DNA of 64,000 bases from contig NZ_JANFXK010000002.1 in NCBI RefSeq assembly GCF_024459955.1, positions 124,001 to 188,000 of the forward strand. Reading direction: 5' to 3'. Made by a program: the position numbers and the translations under genes. A model generated the notes under the pieces. The model made no database searches, had not been told where the DNA came from, and was given only the letters and a program-made list of their open reading frames with translations. Of the stretch, positions 25,945-33,916 are shown one piece after another (position 1 is the first letter of the stretch; each line of letters starts with the position of its first letter). The stretch is from Anaerovorax odorimutans. Lineage in GTDB: Bacteria; Bacillota; Clostridia; Peptostreptococcales; Anaerovoracaceae.

Positions 25945-27036
25945 TTATATGTACACGACATCTACATTCTGGGAGTTGGTCGCATAAACGATGGTCGCGT
26001 AACAAAGGTCGAATTCTACGATATCTCCCACTCTATAATCGTGCTTGCAGCTATCCACATCCAAGATCGTGTGATCGCTGGATGCTCCCAGCACTTTGAT
26101 TTCCTTATCCCGCGGCATCAGCATATCGGAAAAAGCGAAATCCACTTTGCCCAGGCCGATGATCGCTCTTTTGTGCGTCCCTTTATCCTCAAAGGTCGGG
26201 CGGTTTCCAAAAGCATCGAACTCGATCTGTCCCACCGGGTAGCTGGGCTTTTCTTTTGCCTCGATCACTTCCGCCTGCAAAGTAAAGACATCCTGATACA
26301 TTTCGCTCATATCAAATCCCCACAGGTCCTGCAGGTCTTTGGCGAGAATAATGCCCTCACCGATTCGCAGAAGATTGACTCTGCGGGGCATGTTGCCTTC
26401 CAGCACCCTTGGATAGGAAGTGGTTGCTCCGCCGGATACGAATTCCAGCTCTCTTCCGATCTTCTCTTCAATCATTTCTGCGCACTCCACTAATTCGTTG
26501 AGCTTTTCCGGTGTCGCAGCTATGGCGCCATAGCATCCCAAATTTGTTCCTACTCCGGCCAGCTCCAGATTATAGAGCTCGTTTTCCACTCCCAGCGCTG
26601 CCTGCAGCAGATCTTCCCTGTCCCAGAAGCCTTCTCTCAAATCGCCCAGATCCACCATCAGAATGACCTTATGCTTTTTATCCTGCAGTCCTGCCTGATG
26701 GTTCAGAGCTTCCAGAACCTTCATCTCGCTGTTGAGGCTGATTTCCGTCAGGCGTACCACGTCAGCCGCCTCGCTGAGCATCGGTATACGGATCATCATA
26801 AAATCCGCCTGAACGCCAAACTGCCTCGCTTCCTCAATCTGTTCCAGCCTGGAAGAAGCAATATAACGGCAGCCTGCAAGAGCAAACTGGTTAGCACACT
26901 CAGGAAGGCCGGTACAGCCCTTGACCACACCTGCCACTTCGATACCCTGATCCTGGCACTTGATTAGAACATGATCGATATTATGTCTGAGTTTTTTCAG
27001 GTCTACAACTAATTTAGGATACTTGTTTTTGTTCAT
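25945..27036 (-). CDS. Ornithine/alanine racemase-family PLP enzyme, second paralogue
   Basis: 363 aa from ATG 27036. It is clearly related to the racemase at 12.9 kb along its whole length: VAGVVKGCTG with the expected PLP Lys, SSRLEQIEEA, RIPMLSEAADVV, MVDLGDLREGF, NLGCYGAIA, VSGGATTSYP, LRIGEGIIL, LGASSDHTILD. The start overlaps the stop of the upstream acyl-CoA ligase (GTGAAAATG), so the genes are coupled. Its substrate is not fixed by sequence. It may be a second ornithine racemase or act on another basic or branched amino acid connected with the ligases. It is more distant from classic Orr than the 12.9-kb copy (by motif comparison only). Confidence 0.8.
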   Translation of the reverse strand: MNKNKYPKLVVDLKKLRHNIDHVLIKCQDQGIEVAGVVKGCTGLPECANQFALAGCRYIASSRLEQIEEARQFGVQADFMMIRIPMLSEAADVVRLTEISLNSEMKVLEALNHQAGLQDKKHKVILMVDLGDLREGFWDREDLLQAALGVENELYNLELAGVGTNLGCYGAIAATPEKLNELVECAEMIEEKIGRELEFVSGGATTSYPRVLEGNMPRRVNLLRIGEGIILAKDLQDLWGFDMSEMYQDVFTLQAEVIEAKEKPSYPVGQIEFDAFGNRPTFEDKGTHKRAIIGLGKVDFAFSDMLMPRDKEIKVLGASSDHTILDVDSCKHDYRVGDIVEFDLCYATIVYATNSQNVDVVYI

Positions 27037-27038
27037 TT

Positions 27039-28850
27039 TCACCTTTCCTCTCTGTTTGAATCTGCATAACGAATAATTTTTTTCGCCGTATTTTTTTCAA
27101 AATCTTCTTCGCGAATGATGATTTTTTTGATCTTCTTGAAAAACGGTGTCATATCGTTGATCTTATCCACTTCCTGCCACAAGACCCGCTGAGCCTCGTC
27201 CAGATCATAATTCTTGCCCAGTTTTTCTTTGATCTCCTCTTCATCCAGTTTGATGGAAGCCACGATCGTCGTGTCCTGCCCATCGTCACTGTCCTGCCCA
27301 AAGACAAAGGACTCCTCCACAAATGGAATATTGCTCAGATAGTATTCCAGCTCTTCCGGATAAACGTTTTTTCCGTTTTTCGTAATGATGACATTCTTTT
27401 TGCGGCCGGTGATATAGGCGTAACCCTCATCATCAAGATATCCCAGATCTCCGGTGTGGAACCAGCCGTCTCTTACAACATCCGCAGTCGCCTCGGGCAT
27501 ATTGTAATAACCCAGCATGATATTGGGTCCCTTTATACACAGTTCGCCGATACCCTCTTCATTGGGAGAATCGATTCTCATCTCACACCCCGGAAAAGGT
27601 ACGCCAATGGAAGTAGCCTTTGGCGCCGTATCGGGATTCAGGGCTCCCAAAGGCGCGCATTCCGTAAGGCCGTAGCCCTGCAGCGCCTGAATTCCAAAGT
27701 CCTGGATACCTTCCAGAATCTCCGGATTGATGGCTGCGCCCCCGCAGATCATCAGGCGCATCCTGCCGCCGAATACGGCCCGAATTTCCTTGAGGAACAG
27801 GTTCCCCAGATCCAGCCCGATCTTCTTGGTTTTACGGTTAAGCCGCAAAACCTTTTTCAGCATTTTTTCCTTGCCCTGCTTGCGGACATTTTTCCAGATT
27901 TTTTTATACATACTCTCGAAGATCAGCGGCACGCCCAAAAACATAGTCGGCTTCACCTCGGCGAGGTTTTTCGTAATGTATTTCAGCCCTTCGCAGTAGG
28001 CGATGGCCGCGCCTTTATAAATAGGCATCAAAAATCCGCAGGTACACTCATACGTGTGGTGGAGCGGCAGCACGGAAAAGAAGATATCCCAGTCGTTTAC
28101 CTTCAGAACGGTGGGTGAAACCATCAGGTTTGATGCCAGGTTCCAGTGGGAAAGCATCACGCCTTTGGAAACGCCAGTGGTTCCTGAAGTAAAAAGAATT
28201 ACGGACAGTTCATCCTTATTGATCTGAGCATCCAGAAAGCTCCGATCCCCTTCTGCCATCAGCCGCAGCCCTTCTTTCACCAGAGGTCTCCATGCCCACA
28301 CCTGTCCGTCGTCTTCGTCCGCGTCCATATTGACCAGCATCTTGAGAACCGTACCACCGCTTGCCTTCATATCCTCAAAGGTTTTCTGAAAACGGCCCGA
28401 GAAAATAACGCAACTCACCTCTGCCTGGATAACCAGCTGTTTCAGCTCCAGGGGATTGAGTTCTTTATCCAAAGGGACTACGATGCCAGTGCCGCACAGA
28501 GCCGCAAGATAGGAGATCGCCCACTGACAGCAGTTATCACCGATAACACCGATCCGCTTGCCCTTCATTCCTGCCTCAATGAGAGCCGTCCCCAGCCCAT
28601 TAACCATATCGAGCATTTCTTCATAGCTGACGGTTTTGTATGGCCCGCCCTTTTCCATTTTCTGATAAAAAGCCGTGTGATCGCCATACAGCTGAGCGCT
28701 GCTCTCGATCATATGCTTTATATCGGTGATGGGGCGGCTTTCTTTGTATTTTACCGCCGGGCTGGTACTGTTATTTATCTGCGCCACAATTTCTTCCGCC
28801 GCCTGCATATCCACGGCTCTCATAGCGCTGTATTCTTCTTTGCTAAGCAT
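27039..28850 (-). CDS. AMP-forming acyl-CoA ligase (long-chain type), paralogue 2
   Basis: 603 aa from ATG 28850, which has AGGAGG upstream; the longer frame overlaps the previous gene. Adenylate-forming superfamily: ILFTSGTTGVSKGVMLSH (P-loop), QGYGLTECAPLGALN, DGWFHTGDLGYLDDEGY, ITGRKKNVIITKNGKNVYPEE and a C-terminal KKIKKIIIREEDFEKNTAKKIIR with the catalytic Lys. It activates a carboxylic acid with ATP to the CoA thioester. It is the second of two tandem ligases (start 1 bp from the previous stop) and is followed by a coupled racemase gene. Acyl chain unknown; a fatty-acid substrate is the default. Confidence 0.88.
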   Translation of the reverse strand: MLSKEEYSAMRAVDMQAAEEIVAQINNSTSPAVKYKESRPITDIKHMIESSAQLYGDHTAFYQKMEKGGPYKTVSYEEMLDMVNGLGTALIEAGMKGKRIGVIGDNCCQWAISYLAALCGTGIVVPLDKELNPLELKQLVIQAEVSCVIFSGRFQKTFEDMKASGGTVLKMLVNMDADEDDGQVWAWRPLVKEGLRLMAEGDRSFLDAQINKDELSVILFTSGTTGVSKGVMLSHWNLASNLMVSPTVLKVNDWDIFFSVLPLHHTYECTCGFLMPIYKGAAIAYCEGLKYITKNLAEVKPTMFLGVPLIFESMYKKIWKNVRKQGKEKMLKKVLRLNRKTKKIGLDLGNLFLKEIRAVFGGRMRLMICGGAAINPEILEGIQDFGIQALQGYGLTECAPLGALNPDTAPKATSIGVPFPGCEMRIDSPNEEGIGELCIKGPNIMLGYYNMPEATADVVRDGWFHTGDLGYLDDEGYAYITGRKKNVIITKNGKNVYPEELEYYLSNIPFVEESFVFGQDSDDGQDTTIVASIKLDEEEIKEKLGKNYDLDEAQRVLWQEVDKINDMTPFFKKIKKIIIREEDFEKNTAKKIIRYADSNREER

Positions 28851-28851
28851 A

Positions 28852-30594
28852 TCAGTCCTCCTGTGGGTCATCGTTTTGCGGCTGGCTATGGCGTTTAATC
28901 TTACGGGTGGTGGTTTTTTCAAACTCCTCCTGCCGGATTCTAAAGCGTTTTACCCGTTTGTAGAGCGGCATTTCCTCGTTGGTTTCGTCGACAACCGTCT
29001 TCATAAAGTCTTTCAGACCTTCTTCGCTCATTTCGCCCAGGTCCTCGTTGATTGCCGTAAAGTCGGGATAGATATCCGCACGCACCACCGCATCGCCGGT
29101 TCGCTCATCTGTCGTTCCATAAACCATTACTTCTTCTATGTATTTGCTTTTCAGCAAATAATATTCCACTTCTTCCGGGAAAATGTTCTTTCCGTTTTTG
29201 GTAACGATTACATTTTTCTTCCTGCCGCAGACATAGAGGAAACCATCCTCGTCAAAGCGTCCGTAATCTCCGGTATACAGCCATCCGTCTCTAAGCACCT
29301 GCGCGGTGGCCTCCGGGTCGTTATAATACCCGATCATGACAGACGGGCCTCTGCATATGATCTCGCCTACGCCGTCCCGGTCCGGATCAATAATCCTGAC
29401 TTCGGTTCCCGGCATGGGTTTTCCAACGGAATCAGCTTTGCTGTATCTATCTCTGTTGACAGCAATAATTGGCGCGTTCTCGGTCATTCCATATCCCTGG
29501 ATCATAGGAACGCCCATCGCTTCATAGTCCCGAATGACTTCCGGGTTAATGGCCGCGCCGCCAGCGATGAACAGACTCATATGATTTCCCGTGCTCTGAT
29601 GCAGCTGTCCGAATATCCTGCGGATCATTTTCTGATTATTATATAGTTTCGTCTTTTTGGAAAGGCGAACCATTTTTTTCATAATCTCAGCTTTACCCGA
29701 ACTCTCCGCCTGTTTCCAGATTTTCTTGTGCATCGTCTCGAAAATCAGGGGAACGCCCAGCATAACGGTGGCTTCCGACTCCTTCATATTCTTTTGTATA
29801 TGCTTGAGTCCTTCGCAGATAGCCACACACATCCCCTGGTACATTCCGGTGAAAATGTGGCAGGTCATTTCATAGGAATGGTGCATTGGCAGGACTGAGA
29901 GTCCCATTCCTGGCGACTCGATTTTTACATATTTGGACATATTGTACACGTTGGCCGATATGTTTTTATGAGAAAGCATGACACCTTTGGCAAGGCCGGT
30001 AGTCCCCGAGGTGAACAGAAGCGAACACATGGCTTCCCTGTCAATCGGCGCATCAGTAAAGCGCTTGTCTCCCTGTTCGATGAGAGCCTGTCCCTCTTCA
30101 ATCAGCCGGTCAAAGGAAAGTACGCCCTCTTCATGGGTTTCCGCTTCCATGCAGATCCGAAATTGCACGCCTTCTACCTGGGAAAGCGCGATCCGCACCG
30201 TATTCTCCAGTTTTTTGGAATGGATGATAGCGCTGACCTCCGCCCGCCTCAGCAGATGGACGATCTCCTGCGGAGGAAGCTCTCTGTCCAATGGAACAAC
30301 AATTCCGGTTCCGTTGACCGTGCCCAAATAAGAGACAATCCATTTATAGCTGTTCTCCCCGATCACGGCTATTTTCTTACCCTTTAATCCCAAGTCGATC
30401 AGTCTGGTGCCCAACGCATCCACGTCTTTTTTTACCTGAAAATATGGAATAGGGCGGTATTCCCCTCCCGGCACGTCTTTGACAAGATAGGCATTTTGCT
30501 CGGCAAAAAGCTCTGCGCTGGTGTTGAGCATATCTTTTAAATCGTTTATATACCTGAATTGGTAAAATGTATCTTTATATTTTCTGCTGTTCAA
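28852..30594 (-). CDS. AMP-forming acyl-CoA ligase (long-chain type), paralogue 1
   Basis: 580 aa with a TTG start. Same motifs as its neighbour: LLFTSGTTGLAKGVMLSH, IQGYGMTENAPIIAVN, DGWLYTGDYGRFDEDGFLY, CGRKKNVIVTKNGKNIFPEE, and the C-terminal FEKTTTRKIKRH. First gene of the operon ligase-ligase-racemase-membrane protein, with a promoter at 30650-30678. The tandem pair likely arose by duplication and may differ in chain specificity. AGGGGG lies a little far (about 12 nt) from the start, so the true start could be the internal ATG at residue 22. Confidence 0.87.
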   Translation of the reverse strand: MNSRKYKDTFYQFRYINDLKDMLNTSAELFAEQNAYLVKDVPGGEYRPIPYFQVKKDVDALGTRLIDLGLKGKKIAVIGENSYKWIVSYLGTVNGTGIVVPLDRELPPQEIVHLLRRAEVSAIIHSKKLENTVRIALSQVEGVQFRICMEAETHEEGVLSFDRLIEEGQALIEQGDKRFTDAPIDREAMCSLLFTSGTTGLAKGVMLSHKNISANVYNMSKYVKIESPGMGLSVLPMHHSYEMTCHIFTGMYQGMCVAICEGLKHIQKNMKESEATVMLGVPLIFETMHKKIWKQAESSGKAEIMKKMVRLSKKTKLYNNQKMIRRIFGQLHQSTGNHMSLFIAGGAAINPEVIRDYEAMGVPMIQGYGMTENAPIIAVNRDRYSKADSVGKPMPGTEVRIIDPDRDGVGEIICRGPSVMIGYYNDPEATAQVLRDGWLYTGDYGRFDEDGFLYVCGRKKNVIVTKNGKNIFPEEVEYYLLKSKYIEEVMVYGTTDERTGDAVVRADIYPDFTAINEDLGEMSEEGLKDFMKTVVDETNEEMPLYKRVKRFRIRQEEFEKTTTRKIKRHSQPQNDDPQED

Positions 30595-30649
30595 GTGGAC
30601 AAAACCCCCTTCTTGATTTCCCGTGTGATTACTTAACGCCTGATAGTAT

Positions 30650-30678
30650 ATTGTATCATTTTACCGGGACTTGCGCAA
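30650..30678 (-). promoter_or_regulatory. Promoter of the ligase-racemase operon
   Basis: Minus strand TTGCGC, 17-bp spacer, TACAAT, about 55 bp upstream of the first ligase start. Confidence 0.5.
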
Positions 30679-30684
30679 TTGGCA

Positions 30685-30719
30685 AAGAAAAAAGCTGTCT
30701 CTGCTTTTGAGAGACAGCT
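30685..30719 (-). terminator. Terminator after cold-shock gene
   Basis: AGCTGTCTCT/AGAGACAGCT with a 7-nt loop, followed on the minus strand by TTTTTTCTTT, about 30 nt past the stop. Confidence 0.85.
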
Positions 30720-30750
30720 CCGGTTCGATCACTTTGTTCTACATACTATG

Positions 30751-30960
30751 TTATGCTAAACGAACATTGGCAGCTCTTGTCTTGCCGCGTTTAACGTCAT
30801 CTTCAATGTCAAAAGTAACCTTCTGGCCTTCCTTGAGCGTCTTGAATCCATCAGCAACGATAGCTGAGAAATGTACGAACAAATCTTCGCCACCATCATC
30901 ATTAGTGATAAATCCAAATCCCTTGTCATCATTAAACCATTTTACTGTACCTGTATACAT
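30751..30960 (-). CDS. csp: Cold-shock protein, CspA family
   Basis: 69 aa, a single cold-shock domain. It has RNP1 KGFGFITN and RNP2 DLFVHFSAI. It opens [16 protein letters not shown] and binds single-stranded RNA/DNA as a chaperone. GGAGGTACC precedes the ATG. The leader is about 125 nt after a TTGACA/TATACT promoter, a long leader as is usual for csp mRNAs with temperature-dependent structure. Confidence 0.95.
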   Translation of the reverse strand: MYTGTVKWFNDDKGFGFITNDDGGEDLFVHFSAIVADGFKTLKEGQKVTFDIEDDVKRGKTRAANVRLA

Positions 30961-31092
30961 TCTTCGGTACCTCCTGTTTCTTAATTATACTTCATAGATC
31001 CAAGTATAAAAAAATGCGATTTTCAAAGTATCCCAGGCAGGAACTTTTAAAAACCACATTGCTTATAACCGTTCTCCATTCAATACAAGCTT

Positions 31093-31122
31093 AGTATAGC
31101 ATGAATTTGTCAGATTTGTCAA
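31093..31122 (-). promoter_or_regulatory. Promoter of the cold-shock gene
   Basis: Minus strand TTGACA, 18-bp spacer, TATACT, about 130 bp from the start codon. The region 30961-31306 otherwise holds only the csp leader and the terminator at 31203-31234. Confidence 0.65.
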
Positions 31123-31202
31123 ACAAAAATCGTTCTGATTCTGTTCTTTCTGATAAGGTTTTAGGCCAATCAGCCGGTTTGCCAAAACTCCCGGATAAAT
31201 TC

Positions 31203-31234
31203 AAAAGAAAAGGAGCCCGCCGCCCCGGGCTTTT
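31203..31234 (-). terminator. Terminator after the PPC-like secreted protein gene
   Basis: AGCCCG/CGGGCT stem with TTTTCTTTT on the minus side and TTTTATT on the plus side, about 75 nt past the stop. Confidence 0.6.
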
Positions 31235-31306
31235 ATTCCCCGATGCGGCAGCTCCTCGCTCGTTCTTTCACATACCTTTATGCACGCGTGTCAAACTATA
31301 GCCTGC

Positions 31307-32572
31307 TTATTTCCAGGACAGGGAGTACCATCCGGAAGAAGTCTTGGTGCCTCTGTAAACTTTGATGTAATAAGTGCCCTTGGCAAGCTTTCCATATGGC
31401 GTAATGGTCAGTTTTTTACCGTTGTAAGGAAATTTAGATGCTTTGCCCACTTTCTTACCGTTTTTCTTGTAGATAGCGACTTTCAGCGTATTATTGGTAG
31501 CGCCCTTCATCGTCAAGGTAAATTTTTTCTTGCCGCTGAGCTTGAACTTGTACCAGTCCGCCTGGCTGCTGCCTGCTATGATCGTTCCCTTTTTGGTCTT
31601 TTTCTTCTTAATCGTCACGGCTTTGGATTTCTTTTTGCCGGATTTTTCGGTGATTTTTTTGTTGGTTACATAAAACTGGTATCCACCGTAATAGTTGCTG
31701 CCGGCAGCAACCTTTACATAATAGGTCGTACCCTTTTTCACTCCGTATGTAGGCGTCCATCCTGCATTGGTAGCGTTAGAAAGCGCCTTTTTCTTGCTGT
31801 TGCATAAGGTTATTTTGTTATAGCTTTCCGAACAGTCTACTGACAAATAACCCGTCTGAGTTGCCTTGAATTTAAAGTAATTCGTCTGAGCGTCTTTTTG
31901 CCCCACCGCAATAGTTGAACCACTTGTAATAGTACGATCAACACCTGAAATAAAACCGGCTGACATATTCACCCCTACGACAAACGGCTGCGGTGAAGTT
32001 GCAAAATCCGTTGAATAGGCACCGATATAATAGGTTCCCGCAGCTGGAACTTTAAATACAATACCAGCGGATCCCCCCTGGTTTATAGTTCCATAATAAT
32101 TTCCACTTGCGATTTGGTTCGCCATGCTTGATTCTTTGAATAATCCAAACCGTACACTTTTACTGCTTTCTGGATAATTATAGGCTGCTAGGATAAGCGT
32201 CCCCTTTGATGGTAAGTATACAGCTTGGCTAAATCCGTATTTACCATTACCAAGTGAATCCCCCTCACCATATGCAACTGCTGTAACCGGAGCATTTTCG
32301 TTTCCAGTGACTAGAGTTGCCACGGAAATCCTTCCTGAAGCCTTTGTTTTTGCTAGTTTTGACTGTGCTTTAACACTATTAGTTTGTACATTAATCTTTT
32401 TTTCAAGGTCGAATCCCTTTTTAAGCGACTTCATTTCCTGTTTGTTCTGAGAAGCCTTCACCTCATCTTTAGCTCCGCTGTCGCCCGTATCCGCAAACGC
32501 CACTCCGGCCGAAGTGAAAACTAGTGTTGCTATCAGAAGCGCTGACAGCAATTTGCTCATTCCTTTTTTCAT
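31307..32572 (-). CDS. Secreted protein with PPC-like beta domains
   Basis: 421 aa with a signal peptide (LLSALLIATLVFTSAGVAFA). Two C-terminal repeats look like bacterial pre-peptidase C-terminal (PPC) jelly-roll domains: TNYFKFKATQTGYLSVDCSES...YYVKVAAGSNYYGGYQFYV and ADWYKFKLSGKKKFTLTMKGA...GTYYIKVYRGTKTSSGWYSLSW. No protease domain accompanies them. The last half is very Lys-rich like the tails of the surface proteins at 0-5 kb. Likely stays near the wall. Function unknown. Confidence 0.8.
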   Translation of the reverse strand: MKKGMSKLLSALLIATLVFTSAGVAFADTGDSGAKDEVKASQNKQEMKSLKKGFDLEKKINVQTNSVKAQSKLAKTKASGRISVATLVTGNENAPVTAVAYGEGDSLGNGKYGFSQAVYLPSKGTLILAAYNYPESSKSVRFGLFKESSMANQIASGNYYGTINQGGSAGIVFKVPAAGTYYIGAYSTDFATSPQPFVVGVNMSAGFISGVDRTITSGSTIAVGQKDAQTNYFKFKATQTGYLSVDCSESYNKITLCNSKKKALSNATNAGWTPTYGVKKGTTYYVKVAAGSNYYGGYQFYVTNKKITEKSGKKKSKAVTIKKKKTKKGTIIAGSSQADWYKFKLSGKKKFTLTMKGATNNTLKVAIYKKNGKKVGKASKFPYNGKKLTITPYGKLAKGTYYIKVYRGTKTSSGWYSLSWK

Positions 32573-32821
32573 ATTGCTCTCCTTTTTGAATACTTTTGTG
32601 TCGATTCACGTCCGGTTATTATTATACCTTATTTTCACTATTTTTCCATTGTTTTTTCACAAATTCACCATATTTTTTTGTAAGTTCAGATTCGCTGAAT
32701 TTGTTGGTTACAGCCACGCTCAGCTCTCTTGAAACCTTTTTGTATGTTCTCTAAGCTTATTGCATAATTATTTATTTAGCAGGAAATGCTTTAACTTCCA
32801 CACTTCCGCACCGCCGCAAAC

Positions 32822-32870
32822 AAAAAACTGCTCCCTGAAATCCACGAGTTCCATGGTTTCCGGGGAGCAG
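32822..32870 (-). terminator. Terminator after C_GCAxxG_C_C gene
   Basis: CTGCTCCC/GGGAGCAG with a long loop, followed on the minus strand by TTTTTTG, about 15 nt past the stop. The 32573-32884 gap otherwise contains no gene that I can support. Confidence 0.65.
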
Positions 32871-32884
32871 CCCCAATACTCTGG

Positions 32885-33289
32885 TTATTTTACCAGGACT
32901 TCTTCCACAATCCTGGCCGCGTCTTCGACGCAGCCGTCGCAGCTGCGCAGGACGTTTCCGCCATTGATGCCCTTCAGTTCGGCACAAATAACAGACTTAT
33001 TCTTTTCCTCAAATTTTTTAATCATTTCTTTCATTGCTTTATAGCATTGTTTTTTCGTAGCTGGCTTGTCCAGATTTCCGTCGCTCAGCTTCATTCCGGT
33101 GAGGACAGCCATGGCGCTTACCGCCCCGCAGGTTCCCATCGTTCCCATGCCAAAGCCAAAGGCTTCCGACATTTTAAAGGCTTCCTTTTCATCGACACCC
33201 ATCAGGTCGCAGTATGCGCATACGACTGCCTGTGCGCAATTGTACCCTTTCCTGTGATTTTCCACCGCTTTCGTCACTCTCTCAGACAT
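32885..33289 (-). CDS. C_GCAxxG_C_C family redox-type protein
   Basis: 134 aa. Carries the family pattern: GYNCAQAVVCAY, FGFGMGTMGTCGAVSAMAVL, KKQCYKAM, VICAEL, and a final RSCDGCVEDAA. The spaced Cys residues suggest metal or cluster binding, and the family is found mainly in anaerobes. GGAGG precedes the ATG. No transmembrane segment. The precise reaction is unknown. It is separated by about 70 bp from the DUF2238 membrane protein gene upstream. Confidence 0.88.
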   Translation of the reverse strand: MSERVTKAVENHRKGYNCAQAVVCAYCDLMGVDEKEAFKMSEAFGFGMGTMGTCGAVSAMAVLTGMKLSDGNLDKPATKKQCYKAMKEMIKKFEEKNKSVICAELKGINGGNVLRSCDGCVEDAARIVEEVLVK

Positions 33290-33358
33290 ATTTTTTCCTC
33301 CTCTTTCTATGTTGATAGCTTATTAAGACAGCTCTGCCCAAAGGCGGCGCTGCCGTCC

Positions 33359-33916
33359 TCAAATATCTTTCTTTTTCTGCCGTATCAGCCAGAAAAAATA
33401 TCCGGCCGTATATGTCACTGCTCCCAAGGCGCCGGAAACAATGTCTCCCATCGTATTGAGGTTGTTCCCCTGCATGTTTGTATGAATCAGCTGGTCTGCT
33501 GAAAACTCATAAATTTCCCAAATAGCGGCACAGGCACAGGAAAAGAAGAGCGCAAACAGAATCTGAACCAGCAGCAGGCCCCTTTCGTGGTAACGCCTCA
33601 GTATATATCTCATGATCAGGCGGCCGCCTTCCGCAGCCAAAAGACCGCTGAGATAGTGGACAACCCGGTCATAGCCGTCAATACTGCGGTACAGATCCAA
33701 TACCGATCCGAATGCCGCAGCCAGCAGATCAAAACACAGCGCCAGTATGAAAAAATGCCACGGCGCTTTATACAGCACTGCCGCCACTAATATCGATGAA
33801 ACATAGGCGCCGACTATATTAATTACCGGCGGATCGATCCCTGTGCTTTCGGCAATAATGACGCAGACTGTAATCAGCGCCCATAATCCTATGACGCTGT
33901 AAATTCGTTTCCTCAT
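33359..33916 (-). CDS. DUF2238/YjdF-type membrane protein
   Basis: 185 aa with five to six transmembrane helices. Conserved loops match the DUF2238 group: YDRVVHYLSG, AIWEIYEFSADQL, and NMQGNNLNTMGDIVSGALGA. The first codon directly follows the ABC transporter stop (TAAATG), so the two are translated together. Role unknown; acidic and His residues near helix ends could bind metal. Confidence 0.8.
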   Translation of the reverse strand: MRKRIYSVIGLWALITVCVIIAESTGIDPPVINIVGAYVSSILVAAVLYKAPWHFFILALCFDLLAAAFGSVLDLYRSIDGYDRVVHYLSGLLAAEGGRLIMRYILRRYHERGLLLVQILFALFFSCACAAIWEIYEFSADQLIHTNMQGNNLNTMGDIVSGALGAVTYTAGYFFWLIRQKKKDI

